DNA from: Ornithinicoccus hortensis
Lineage (GTDB): Bacteria > Actinomycetota > Actinomycetes > Actinomycetales > Dermatophilaceae
Reading direction: 5' to 3'
NCBI RefSeq assembly: GCF_006716185.1
Contig: NZ_VFOP01000001.1
Coordinates: forward strand, 3,871,243 to 3,935,242
Length of the DNA stretch: 64,000 nucleotides
The translations under genes were made by a program, and so were the position numbers. Shown piece after piece: positions 40,396-48,235 of the stretch (position 1 is its first letter; each line of letters starts with the position of its first letter). The notes under the pieces are model-generated. The model was given only the letters and a program-made list of their open reading frames with translations, made no database searches and was not told the origin of the DNA.

Positions 40396-40519
40396 ATGAT
40401 GGCCACGATCCCTCGGGCGCTGGTTCCCCCGAGTGCGGTATCGCCTGGATTGGGCGGTGGATCACCTGCGCCGATTGCGCGCGGGGTCCTCCCCTGCCCA
40501 TCTCCGCCCGAGGAGCACC
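40396..40519 (+). promoter_or_regulatory. Promoter and structured 5' leader of the F420-0 transporter operon
   Basis: TATGAT at 40396-40401 is a strong -10 element, giving a leader of about 110 bases before the ATG at 40520. Three successive hairpins can be drawn: a CGAT/ATCG plus CTCGGG/CCCGAG stem (about 40409-40446), a GGTG/CACC stem with flanking GGC/GCC pairing (about 40454-40476), and GGGG-TCCT-CCCC (about 40484-40495). No B12 box or TPP, FMN or SAM signature is present. It may be a cis-acting RNA. The -35 element is not clear. Confidence 0.45.
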
Positions 40520-41587
40520 ATGCGCCGCCCGAGTCACCCCACCTCCCCCACGTTCTTCGCTGTGGCCTGCACGGTCTCCCTGCTCGCGGCGTGCGGGAGC
40601 GCGGCCGACGGCAACGGGGGCGACGCCGGCGGGTCCGCCGGGGACGGCTCCGCAGCCACCGACGACACGGGTGAGGCGACCTACCCGGTGACGGTCGACA
40701 ACTGCGGCACCACGGTGGAGTTCACCGCGCCGCCGGAGCGGATCGTCACCATCAAGTCCACCTCGACCGAGCTGCTGCTGGCCCTCGGCGTCTCGGACCG
40801 GATCGTGGGGCAGGCCTTCCAGGACGGCCCGGTGCCAGAGCAGTGGGCCGACGATGCGGCCGACATCCCGACGATCTCGGACTCGGCACCCGGGCAGGAG
40901 ACGGTGCTGGAGCTCGAGCCGGACCTGGTGCTGGCCGGGTGGGAGAGCAACCTGGCGGCGGACACCGCTGGCGAGCGGGACCTGCTGGCCAGGCTGGGGG
41001 TGAACAGCTACGTCTCGCCGGCGGCCTGCCAGGAGGAGGCCTACCGGCCGGACCCGCTGACCTTCGAGGTGCTGTTCGCCCAGTTCGAGGAGGCCGGACA
41101 GATCCTGGGGGTGCCGGACGCGGCCACCGACCTCGTGGCGCAGCAGCGGGCCGAGCTGGCGCAGGTGCAGCCGCTGGAGCCGGGCACCACGGCCCTGTGG
41201 TGGTCCTCCGGTGGTGACACCCCGTACGTCGGCGGCGGCATCGGTGCCCCGCAGATGGTGATGGACGCGGTCGGGCTGGAGAACGTGGCCGGCGACCTGG
41301 ACCAGACCTGGAGCTCGCTGAGCTGGGAGGCGATCATCGACGCCGACCCGGACGTCTTCGTCCTGGTCGACGCGGCCTGGAACACCGCCGACTCCAAGAT
41401 CGAGTTCCTGGAGTCCACCCCGGCCACCTCCGAGCTCACCGCGGTCCGCGAGGACCGCTACCTGGTGCTGCCGTTCCCGGCCAGCGAGGCCGGGGTGCGG
41501 TCGGTGCCCGCGGTCACCGAGCTCGCCGCGGGCCTGCGCGACCTGGGTCTCGGCGGGGACGACGCCAGCGACGGCGCCGGGGACTGA
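40520..41587 (+). CDS. Putative F420-0 ABC transporter substrate-binding lipoprotein
   Basis: A 355-residue class III (BtuF/FhuD-type) binding protein. The lipobox is LLAAC (cysteine about residue 24). The mature sequence YPVTVDNCGTTVEFTAPPER, IVTIKSTSTELLLALG, TVLELEPDLVLAGWESN and DTPYVGGGIGAPQMVMDAVG closely follows the TIGR03868 family, which is proposed to bind coenzyme F420-0. ATG 40520 is chosen because GAGGAG lies five bases upstream; an in-frame ATG at 40433 would put the leader into the protein. It is the first gene of a three-gene operon. The F420-0 ligand is a family-level proposal, not something the sequence shows. Confidence 0.85.
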   Translation: MRRPSHPTSPTFFAVACTVSLLAACGSAADGNGGDAGGSAGDGSAATDDTGEATYPVTVDNCGTTVEFTAPPERIVTIKSTSTELLLALGVSDRIVGQAFQDGPVPEQWADDAADIPTISDSAPGQETVLELEPDLVLAGWESNLAADTAGERDLLARLGVNSYVSPAACQEEAYRPDPLTFEVLFAQFEEAGQILGVPDAATDLVAQQRAELAQVQPLEPGTTALWWSSGGDTPYVGGGIGAPQMVMDAVGLENVAGDLDQTWSSLSWEAIIDADPDVFVLVDAAWNTADSKIEFLESTPATSELTAVREDRYLVLPFPASEAGVRSVPAVTELAAGLRDLGLGGDDASDGAGD

Positions 41588-41589
41588 CG

Positions 41590-42734
41590 GTGTCGATCCT
41601 CACCCCGGCCCACCGTGCCCCGGCGCCGCTCCCGGCGCACGGGCCGCACCCGTCGCCGTCCGAGCCGGACGACGGCGGGCGAGGCGGGCGCAACCGGCGC
41701 GGCCGCCGCGGACGAGGAGGCCGACCCGGACAGCGCGGCGGCACCCTCGTCTGGGGGGTCGGGCTGGCGGTGGCGCTGGTGGCCTCGATCAGCGTGGCCA
41801 TCACGATCGGCCCGGCGGGGCTGTCGGTCGCCGAGGTGTGGACCGTGGTCGGTGACCGGCTCGGCTGGGCGCACAGCGACCTGACCCCGATCCGGGAGGG
41901 CATCGTCTGGGAGATCCGGCTGCCTCGGGTGCTCACCGCGGCCGCGGTCGGGGCGGGCCTGGGGCTCAGCGGCGCGGTGATGCAGGCGCTGACCCGCAAC
42001 CCGCTGGCCGACCCGTTCCTGCTGGGGCTGTCCTCCGGCGCCTCGACCGGTGCGGTGCTGGTGCTGCTCCTGGGGCTGTCCGTGGTGCTGCCGCTCGCCG
42101 CCTTCCTCGGCGCGATCGCCGCCCTGGTCGCGACCCTGCTGCTGGCCCGCTCGCTCGGCACGATCACCCCGAGCCGCACCGTGCTCGCCGGGCTCGCCGT
42201 CTCCTCCTTCGCCGGGGCGATCACCTCGCTGCTGGTCTTCTGGAACGCCCAGGGCGACGCCTTCCGTGAGGTGCTGAACTGGTTGCTCGGCTCCCTCGCC
42301 GGCGCCGAGTGGGACGCCGTGGCCATCGCCTGGGGCGCGTTGCTGGCGGTGGGGATCCCGATGGTCCTCTACGGGCGGGTGCTCGACGCCTTCGCGTTCG
42401 GCGACACCGCGGCCGCCACCCTGGGGGTCGACGTGGCACGCACCCGGTGGCTGCTGCTCAGCGGCGCGGCCGTGCTCACCGGGGCGATGGTCTCGGTGAG
42501 CGGCTCGATCGGCTTCGTCGGGCTGGTCCTGCCCAACGCGGTGCGCCTCGTCGTCGGGTCCCGGCACCGCCAGCTGCTGCCGCTGACCGTGCTGCTCGGC
42601 GCCGTCTTCATGGTCTGGGTGGACACCCTCGCGCGGACCCTGTTCGACCCGCGGGAGCTGCCGGTCGGGATCATCACCGTCCTCGTGGGGGCACCGGTCT
42701 TCGTGCTGGTGCTGGTGCGCAACCGGGCCCGCGC

Positions 42735-42738
<4 letters not shown>
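41590..42738 (+). CDS. Putative F420-0 ABC transporter permease (FecCD family)
   Basis: A 382-residue FecCD-type permease with about ten membrane segments. The N-terminal 50 residues are a hydrophilic Pro/Arg/Gly-rich extension. Family features include EIRLPRVLTAAAVGAGLGLSGAVMQALTRNPLADPFLLGLSSGAS, SGSIGFVGLVLPNAVR and PVGIITVLVGAPVFVLVL. It starts two bases after the binding-protein stop and overlaps the ATPase start by four bases. It forms the channel for the compound bound by the upstream lipoprotein. A cobalamin or siderophore substrate is the alternative, since the family includes such permeases. Confidence 0.87.
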
Positions 42739-43562
<824 letters not shown>

Positions 43563-43732
43563 GCCGACCCCCGCCGCCCCCAAGAATTGACCGCCTGCCA
43601 GCGCTTCTCGACAGCGTCTCAGCGCCGTGTCCGCCCGTCAGGTCCAGTTCGAGCGATCACCGCCCACCTACTCGGGTCGTCGCCAGTTCGCCGCGTTGGA
43701 CGGTCCGCCTCGGCGGGGCGTCATGGTTGCCC

Positions 43733-44516
43733 TCACGCGGGTTCCTGAGGGTTGGCCAGCCGGTCGAGGAGTGCGTACACGGCCTCGGGGTCATCTGCTG
43801 CCTGGAAGTACCGGTGGTCTGGGGTGAGGCGGCGCAGGAATCTGCGCAGTACCTTGCGGTCGCCGGGACGCGCGTGTTGGAGGACTGCGCGGGGGTCGTT
43901 GAGCCCGATCTGTCCGAGAGTCCACGAGGTCCTCGGCGTGGCGGTCGACGTCGCGGCTGTCGGTGACGTAGGCGTGGGCCTTGACGACGAGCGAGCCCAG
44001 CAGGTTCGGGCGGCGCACCTGACCTGTCGCATCGTCGATGATGATGGGTACTCGTTCGGCACGAGCGAGCGCCTGCCGACCCCCCTCCATGGAGAACCCA
44101 GGGCGACCGGAGGTGGTCCTGGGGAAGGCGTGCTGCCGTTCCAGTCCCTCGGGCAGCAGAACGTCGATGACGGTGTCCTCGTCGCGACGGTAGCGGTAGC
44201 CGTACCCGTCACTGGTCTTGTCCTCAGCGAACCCACAAGACCGGAGGAACCGGCTTGTCGCCGTCAACGCGTCGCGGCGGGTCCACACACCGACCACCAC
44301 GTCACCGTCGTCGGTTGGCCGGGTCGGGGCGATGCCGTTCTCCAGGCAGTGGAGCATCGTCATCTGGCCACCGACGAGCACCCATGGATGACCGAGGGAC
44401 TCCAGACCGAGGACGGTTTTCCACATCTCGGCCTGGTGGGAGGGAAGCTGCGGCAGCACCACTGGTAGGCGGTCGATGGCCGGAACATGCTCAGGTGTAT
44501 GCCGCAGCAGTCCCAC
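43733..44516 (-). pseudogene. AbiEii/MenT-like nucleotidyltransferase, frameshifted
   Basis: Two frames together read as one nucleotidyltransferase-fold protein. The first frame (from GTG 44516) has WVLVGGQMTMLHCLENG, RPTDDGDVVVGVWTRRDAL (the acidic catalytic pair) and LVVKAHAYVTDSRDVDRHAEDLV. At about 43917-43921 one extra base moves the natural continuation LGQIGLNDPRAVLQHARPGD to another frame, which ends at 43733 (NPQEPA). Removing one G in GTGGACT restores a single frame. The cause could be a real inactivating mutation or a sequence error. It belongs to a three-gene module with a helix-turn-helix protein. Confidence 0.65.
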
Positions 44517-44803
44517 GCGAACAGATGGCTGCGAGTAATAGTCACCTCGGGGTCGCCCAGCAGGGCATCAAGAGTCGCGGCGAGGTCGCGGGCCTGGTCG
44601 GGGTCGACGGCGGGTGCCAACCCGAGGCGAGTCTTGATCCTCCGCAGCACCTGCTCGACCTCATCTGATGAGGCGTAGTGCATGTCCCTGTACTCGCGTG
44701 TGGCCTCGTGGTACTCCTCCGCCATGTCGGTGTCCGACTGGCCGGTGATCGCTGCGAGCGCGGCGAGGACTTCGACGTTGCCTCTGCGCTGATGGCACGA
44801 CAC
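44360..44803 (-). CDS. Middle gene of the nucleotidyltransferase module, unknown
   Basis: A frame of 147 codons. The first about 100 residues look like real protein: a helical region (GQSDTDMAEEYHEATREYRD, SSDEVEQVLRRIKTRLG, DPDQARDLAATLDALLGDPE) followed by TITRSHLFAWDCCGIH. Beyond about residue 105 it reads the nucleotidyltransferase coding sequence out of frame, so the natural C-terminus is unclear and a second frameshift joining it to the next gene is possible. The GTG at 44803 follows GGGGAGGTGAGG and lies six bases after the stop of the helix-turn-helix gene. I can assign no function; a linker or antitoxin partner is conceivable. Confidence 0.5.
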   Translation of the reverse strand: MSCHQRRGNVEVLAALAAITGQSDTDMAEEYHEATREYRDMHYASSDEVEQVLRRIKTRLGLAPAVDPDQARDLAATLDALLGDPEVTITRSHLFAWDCCGIHLSMFRPSTAYQWCCRSFPPTRPRCGKPSSVWSPSVIHGCSSVAR

Positions 44804-44809
44804 GGGGCC

Positions 44810-45523
44810 TCACCTCCCCTGCTTCTGCTCATCGAGCACGACTGCGAGTCGGTCGCGGCCCGCGCTCTTGGTGCGGGTGTCGCGGTCGTCGGCAAGGTCT
44901 GCGGCGACGATGAGCCGGGTGGAGACACGCTGGTCATCGACGGCGCGGGCGGTGAGCAGGTGGAGGTTGTGCTCCACGACCCGCAGTGTCAGGTTCCCGG
45001 TCCGGGACTCGATGAGGAAGAAGTCGCGGATCAACCGGGCCGCCACGTCGGTGGTGACGTAGGCGTCTGCGGCACCACCCGTGCTGAGACCGAGCCGGTA
45101 CGCAGCAGCAGCACTCACGCCAGTCCGAACAACATCGTCGCTGTCGAGCAGCGCGTCGAGGTCGCGGTCGCCGACCCGGTACCTGGTCACGGTCGCGGAG
45201 CGGGAGCTCAGCCACCTGCGCAGTACGTCGATGCTGGACGCGGAGCGGAGCCGCTTGCGGAGCCGTGACCGCTCGGCAGCGCTCAACCAGGGCGCGTCAC
45301 CGCCATCGGCAAGGTCGGCGGCGGCCCAGGCCACCCGCGGGGCCATCGCCCGCCCCGTCGCCTTCGCAGCAGTGAAGGTGGCCTGACGGTCCACGCTGTC
45401 GGCATCGATCAGCCACTGGGGGCCGACCCGACGCGCGTCGAGGGTGCCGGCAGCGACCAGGGCCCGTACCCGAGACTGGTTCACCCCCAGCCGCTGCGCG
45501 GCCTCACGCGTCGTCAACTCCAT
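44810..45523 (-). CDS. Helix-turn-helix protein of the nucleotidyltransferase module
   Basis: A 237-residue protein. The N-terminus is an excisionase/MerR-like helix-turn-helix (TTREAAQRLGVNQSRVRALV, about residues 3-22), followed by a basic helical segment (RSRLRKRLRS) and a C-terminal domain (about 130-237) ending VSTRLIVAADLADDRDTRTK and RDRLAVVLDEQKQ. It resembles proteins that precede AbiEii-type nucleotidyltransferases and act as antitoxin/repressor. The ATG at 45523 is exactly where a leaderless transcript from the TATATT box would begin; GTG 45529 is an alternative. A palindrome overlaps the promoter, consistent with autorepression. Confidence 0.72.
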   Translation of the reverse strand: MELTTREAAQRLGVNQSRVRALVAAGTLDARRVGPQWLIDADSVDRQATFTAAKATGRAMAPRVAWAAADLADGGDAPWLSAAERSRLRKRLRSASSIDVLRRWLSSRSATVTRYRVGDRDLDALLDSDDVVRTGVSAAAAYRLGLSTGGAADAYVTTDVAARLIRDFFLIESRTGNLTLRVVEHNLHLLTARAVDDQRVSTRLIVAADLADDRDTRTKSAGRDRLAVVLDEQKQGR

Positions 45524-45560
45524 AGGCACTAATATAGCGTCTGCGCTACTGTAGTGTCAG
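45523..45560 (-). promoter_or_regulatory. Leaderless promoter and overlapping palindrome
   Basis: On the minus strand, CTGACA (45560-45555), an 18-base spacer and TATATT (45536-45531) place the transcription start about seven bases on, at the ATG (45523). TAGCG-TCTG-CGCTA (45535-45548) is an inverted repeat over the spacer and -10 box, the right place for an autorepressor site. Confidence 0.65.
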
Positions 45561-45638
45561 TCGAAGAACAGGATCGGCTGAGCCAGGACATCGCCCTCCT
45601 AGACTGCCGGGGTGAGCCGCGCGAGCCAGGGAGGTGGG

Positions 45639-46631
45639 GTGGACACCCGAGTCGGGTATGTCGTGCCCGCCGACGGCGTGACCCCGCGGTCCGCGGTGGA
45701 CCTGGCCGTACTGTCCGAGCGGGCCGGCTTCTCCGGGGTGATGGTGGCGGACACCTTCCAGCCGTGGCTGCCCAGCCTGGGCCACGCACCGCACGTGTGG
45801 TCGCTGCTCGGCGCGCTGTCCGAGCACCTGACCGGGGACTTCGGGGCGGGCATGGTGGCCCCCGGCGGGCGGATGCACCCCGTCGCCGTCGCGCAGGCGG
45901 CCGCGACCCTGGCCAGCCTGCACCCGGGGCGGCACTGGGTGGCGATGGGGGGCGGCGAGGCGCTGCACGAGCATGTCACCGGCGACTACTGGCCCGAGCC
46001 GTCGGAGCGGATCGGGCGGCTGTTCGAGGCGGTGGAGGTGGTCCGGCGGTTGTTCGCCGGGTCGGCCGCGGGCCGCGACGTGCGGCACGCCGGGGAGCAC
46101 TTCCGTGTGGAGAGCACCCGGATCTGGACCATGCCGGAGCAGCCGCCGGCGGTGCTCGTCGCGGCCAGCGGCCCGGTCACCGCCCGCCGGGCCGGTCGGT
46201 CCGCGGACGGGCTGCTGGCGGTGGCGGTGCAGCCACAGCAGGCCGCGCTGGTCCTGGAGCGGTTCCGCCAGGGCGCCGAGGAGTCCGGCCGGGACCCGGC
46301 GGCGATGCCCGCATGGCTGCACCTCAACCTGTCCTGGGCGGCGACGACGCAGGACGCGATCGACAACGTCACCAAGCGCTACCCGATGGCGGCGATGCGG
46401 TTCGCCCGCGGCGACCTGCGCTCCCCCCACGTGGTCGAGCAGATCGCCAAGCTGGTCCGCCCCGAGGACTTCGCCGGCCGGATCCCGACCACGCACGACC
46501 CGGACGTCCTCGGCGAGGTGATCCGGTCCTACCTCGACCTCGGCTACGACCGGGTGTTCCTGCACAACGTCGGCGGCAACCAGGTCGCCTTCCTGGAGGC
46601 CGTCGGCGCGGCCGGCCTCGCCGGGCTGTAG
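45639..46631 (+). CDS. F420-dependent LLM-class oxidoreductase (TIGR03557-like)
   Basis: An LLM-fold enzyme of about 330 residues. It begins TRVGYVVPADGVTPRSAVDLAVLSERAGFSGVMVADTF and carries HPVAVAQAAATLASLHPGRHWVAMGGGEALHEH, typical of the G6PD-like F420-dependent group TIGR03557, with IPTTHDPDVLGEVIRSYLDLGYDRVFLHNVG near the C-terminus. GTG 45639 is preferred because AGGGAGG lies directly upstream; GTG 45612 would add nine residues without a ribosome site. With the F420-0 transporter 2 kb away it forms a loose F420 neighbourhood interrupted by the nucleotidyltransferase module. Confidence 0.87.
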   Translation: MDTRVGYVVPADGVTPRSAVDLAVLSERAGFSGVMVADTFQPWLPSLGHAPHVWSLLGALSEHLTGDFGAGMVAPGGRMHPVAVAQAAATLASLHPGRHWVAMGGGEALHEHVTGDYWPEPSERIGRLFEAVEVVRRLFAGSAAGRDVRHAGEHFRVESTRIWTMPEQPPAVLVAASGPVTARRAGRSADGLLAVAVQPQQAALVLERFRQGAEESGRDPAAMPAWLHLNLSWAATTQDAIDNVTKRYPMAAMRFARGDLRSPHVVEQIAKLVRPEDFAGRIPTTHDPDVLGEVIRSYLDLGYDRVFLHNVGGNQVAFLEAVGAAGLAGL

Positions 46632-46640
46632 CCGCGCCGG

Positions 46641-47084
46641 TTATCCGGTCGGCGCCTCGACCCGCATCATCGTGGCGACCATGGTGGCGCACTGTTGCTC
46701 GCCGTCGGCGATCCAGGCGAAGACCTCCCCCTGGCACACCGTGATGGTGCGCCCGGAGCGCACCACCTGCCCCCGGGCCACCAGCCGCTCGCCCCGGGCG
46801 GGGGCGAACAGGTTGATCTTGAACTCCACCGAGACGACCTTCGAGCCGGCCGGCATCAGGGTCAGCGCCGAGTAGCCGCAGGCGGTGTCGGCGATCGAGG
46901 TGGTCACCCCGCCGTGGAACAGGCCGTGCTGCTGGGTCAGCTCCGGCGCGAAGGGCACCTCGATGGTGACCGCACCGGGCTCCACCTCGGTGACCTCGGC
47001 CCCCAGGTGGCGCATCAGCCCCTGCTTGGCGAAGGACGTGCGCACCACGTCCTCGTAGTCGTCGTTGCGGACCGCGTGGGTCAT
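46641..47084 (-). CDS. PaaI-family hotdog thioesterase
   Basis: A 147-residue hotdog-fold acyl-CoA thioesterase. The catalytic loop and helix are HGLFHGGVTTSIADTACGYSAL (about residues 52-73), with the usual HGG motif and the acidic residue on the helix. SVEFKINLFAPARGERLVARG forms the following strands. The ATG at 47084 follows GAGAGG. It is monocistronic and convergent with the LLM oxidoreductase. It probably hydrolyses small acyl- or aryl-CoA esters; the specificity is unknown. Confidence 0.9.
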   Translation of the reverse strand: MTHAVRNDDYEDVVRTSFAKQGLMRHLGAEVTEVEPGAVTIEVPFAPELTQQHGLFHGGVTTSIADTACGYSALTLMPAGSKVVSVEFKINLFAPARGERLVARGQVVRSGRTITVCQGEVFAWIADGEQQCATMVATMMRVEAPTG

Positions 47085-47152
47085 CGGTACCTGCCTCTCA
47101 CTCCGTCGTATGCCAGGGCCGCTTCCTCGACCGCGGATGCCAGGATGGACCC

Positions 47153-47971
47153 ATGGGACGATCGAAGCGACCACCGCGCCGCGATGCCACCAGAAAACGT
47201 CAGGCCCTGTCGATCGTGCCTCCCGCCCGGGCCACGGCGACAACCATCGCCGACGGATCGGAGCCACCGATCGATCCGGTGGTCGGTTCGTTGCTCGCAG
47301 ACATCGCCTTGGCCCGCGACGCGTTCCAGGCCGAGCTGGTGCTCTGCGAGGTCTTCCGGGCCACCCAACTGGGGCTGCCCGTCGGGACCGACGAGGAAGA
47401 ACGGTTGGAGATGCAGAGTCACCTGCTCCACGAGGTGATCACCCACGCCGGGACCCTACGCAGCGCCGACGCGTTGGCCCTGTTGCGGGTGTGCTCGACA
47501 CTCGGACCGCAGACCACCCGCGAGGCAGCGCGCGCAGAGGCGGGTCGACTAGCGGATGCTGGGGTGCCGGACCGCCCCTGGGCAGGCCTGGTCGGCCATC
47601 CCCGTCTGCTGTCCGCCTGGCACTACGGCGACACCTTCGGAGAACAGGAATCGGTGGGCGCCCTCTTCGACTATGCCGGCCGCGACCACGCCATGATGAT
47701 CCTCATCGACCATGACCTGGGCGGCGGCGTGAAGGACGCCTGGCTCGCCAAGGGGCGCCGTGCAACAGACCTGCGCAATCGCGTGGCCTCAGGACTCGAG
47801 GACAACCCCGAGGCGATCTTCCGCGACGTCGATGCCGCGGACGTGGTCCGGGTGTTGGATCAGGCCCTGGACCGGCCCGCCTGCCCGAGGGAGCCGGACC
47901 AGATCGAGGACGTGGCCTGCTACCTCGACCTGGTGCGGAGCAGGGTCGACTCCCTCCGCGAGCCGGCCTAG
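47153..47971 (+). CDS. Hypothetical cytoplasmic protein
   Basis: A 272-residue protein that I do not recognise. The first 35 residues are basic and low-complexity (GRSKRPPRRDATRKRQ). The rest is predicted alpha-helical and acidic: LLADIALARDAFQAELVLCEVF, LLHEVITHAGTLRSADALALLR, and a central LFDYAGRDHAMMILIDHDLGGGVKDAWL. It ends with DVVRVLDQALDRPACPREPD. There is no signal peptide, membrane segment or known catalytic motif. The DHAMMILIDHDLGG segment is the most distinctive marker for searching. It stands alone between a divergent thioesterase and the convergent ybdD-cstA operon. Confidence 0.7.
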   Translation: MGRSKRPPRRDATRKRQALSIVPPARATATTIADGSEPPIDPVVGSLLADIALARDAFQAELVLCEVFRATQLGLPVGTDEEERLEMQSHLLHEVITHAGTLRSADALALLRVCSTLGPQTTREAARAEAGRLADAGVPDRPWAGLVGHPRLLSAWHYGDTFGEQESVGALFDYAGRDHAMMILIDHDLGGGVKDAWLAKGRRATDLRNRVASGLEDNPEAIFRDVDAADVVRVLDQALDRPACPREPDQIEDVACYLDLVRSRVDSLREPA

Positions 47972-47995
47972 ACCCTTTCGCCGCGGCAGCTCACC

Positions 47996-48235
47996 TCAGC
48001 AGCAGCGGGTCTGCGGGTTCTTCGCCTGCCGGTCGGTCTGGTCCCGCCAGAACTCCCGGGCGGTCATCACCGGTTCGCCGGGGTGCACGCGGCCCTGGTG
48101 TTCCAGGTAGACCTCGTAGGCGTCGGCGCCGACCACGCCACGCACGAAGCTGCGGGCCAGCCGCAGCCGGCGGCGGAGCCCGCCACCGGCCGCGCCGCGC
48201 GGCTCCGCGGAGCCAGCTGTCCGCATACCGGTCAT
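47996..48235 (-). CDS. YbdD/YjiX family protein
   Basis: A 79-residue member of the YbdD/YjiX (DUF466) family: FVRGVVGADAYEVYLEHQGRVHPGEPVMTAREFWRDQTDRQAKNPQTRCC matches its conserved core, with the C-terminal paired cysteines. Family members are nearly always encoded directly after cstA and are thought to assist this transporter. The ATG at 48235 overlaps the cstA stop by four bases. The N-terminal 25 residues are basic and not conserved. Confidence 0.85.
   Translation of the reverse strand: MTGMRTAGSAEPRGAAGGGLRRRLRLARSFVRGVVGADAYEVYLEHQGRVHPGEPVMTAREFWRDQTDRQAKNPQTRCC

Noticed and set aside
40402..40519. Cobalamin riboswitch upstream of the BtuF-like binding protein
   Set aside because: No B12 box or core AdoCbl aptamer elements could be found; the binding protein fits the F420-0 family better than BtuF.
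40433..40519. N-terminal extension of the F420-0 binding protein from ATG 40433
   Set aside because: It would place an Arg-rich segment before the lipoprotein signal; GAGGAG five bases before ATG 40520 decides the start.
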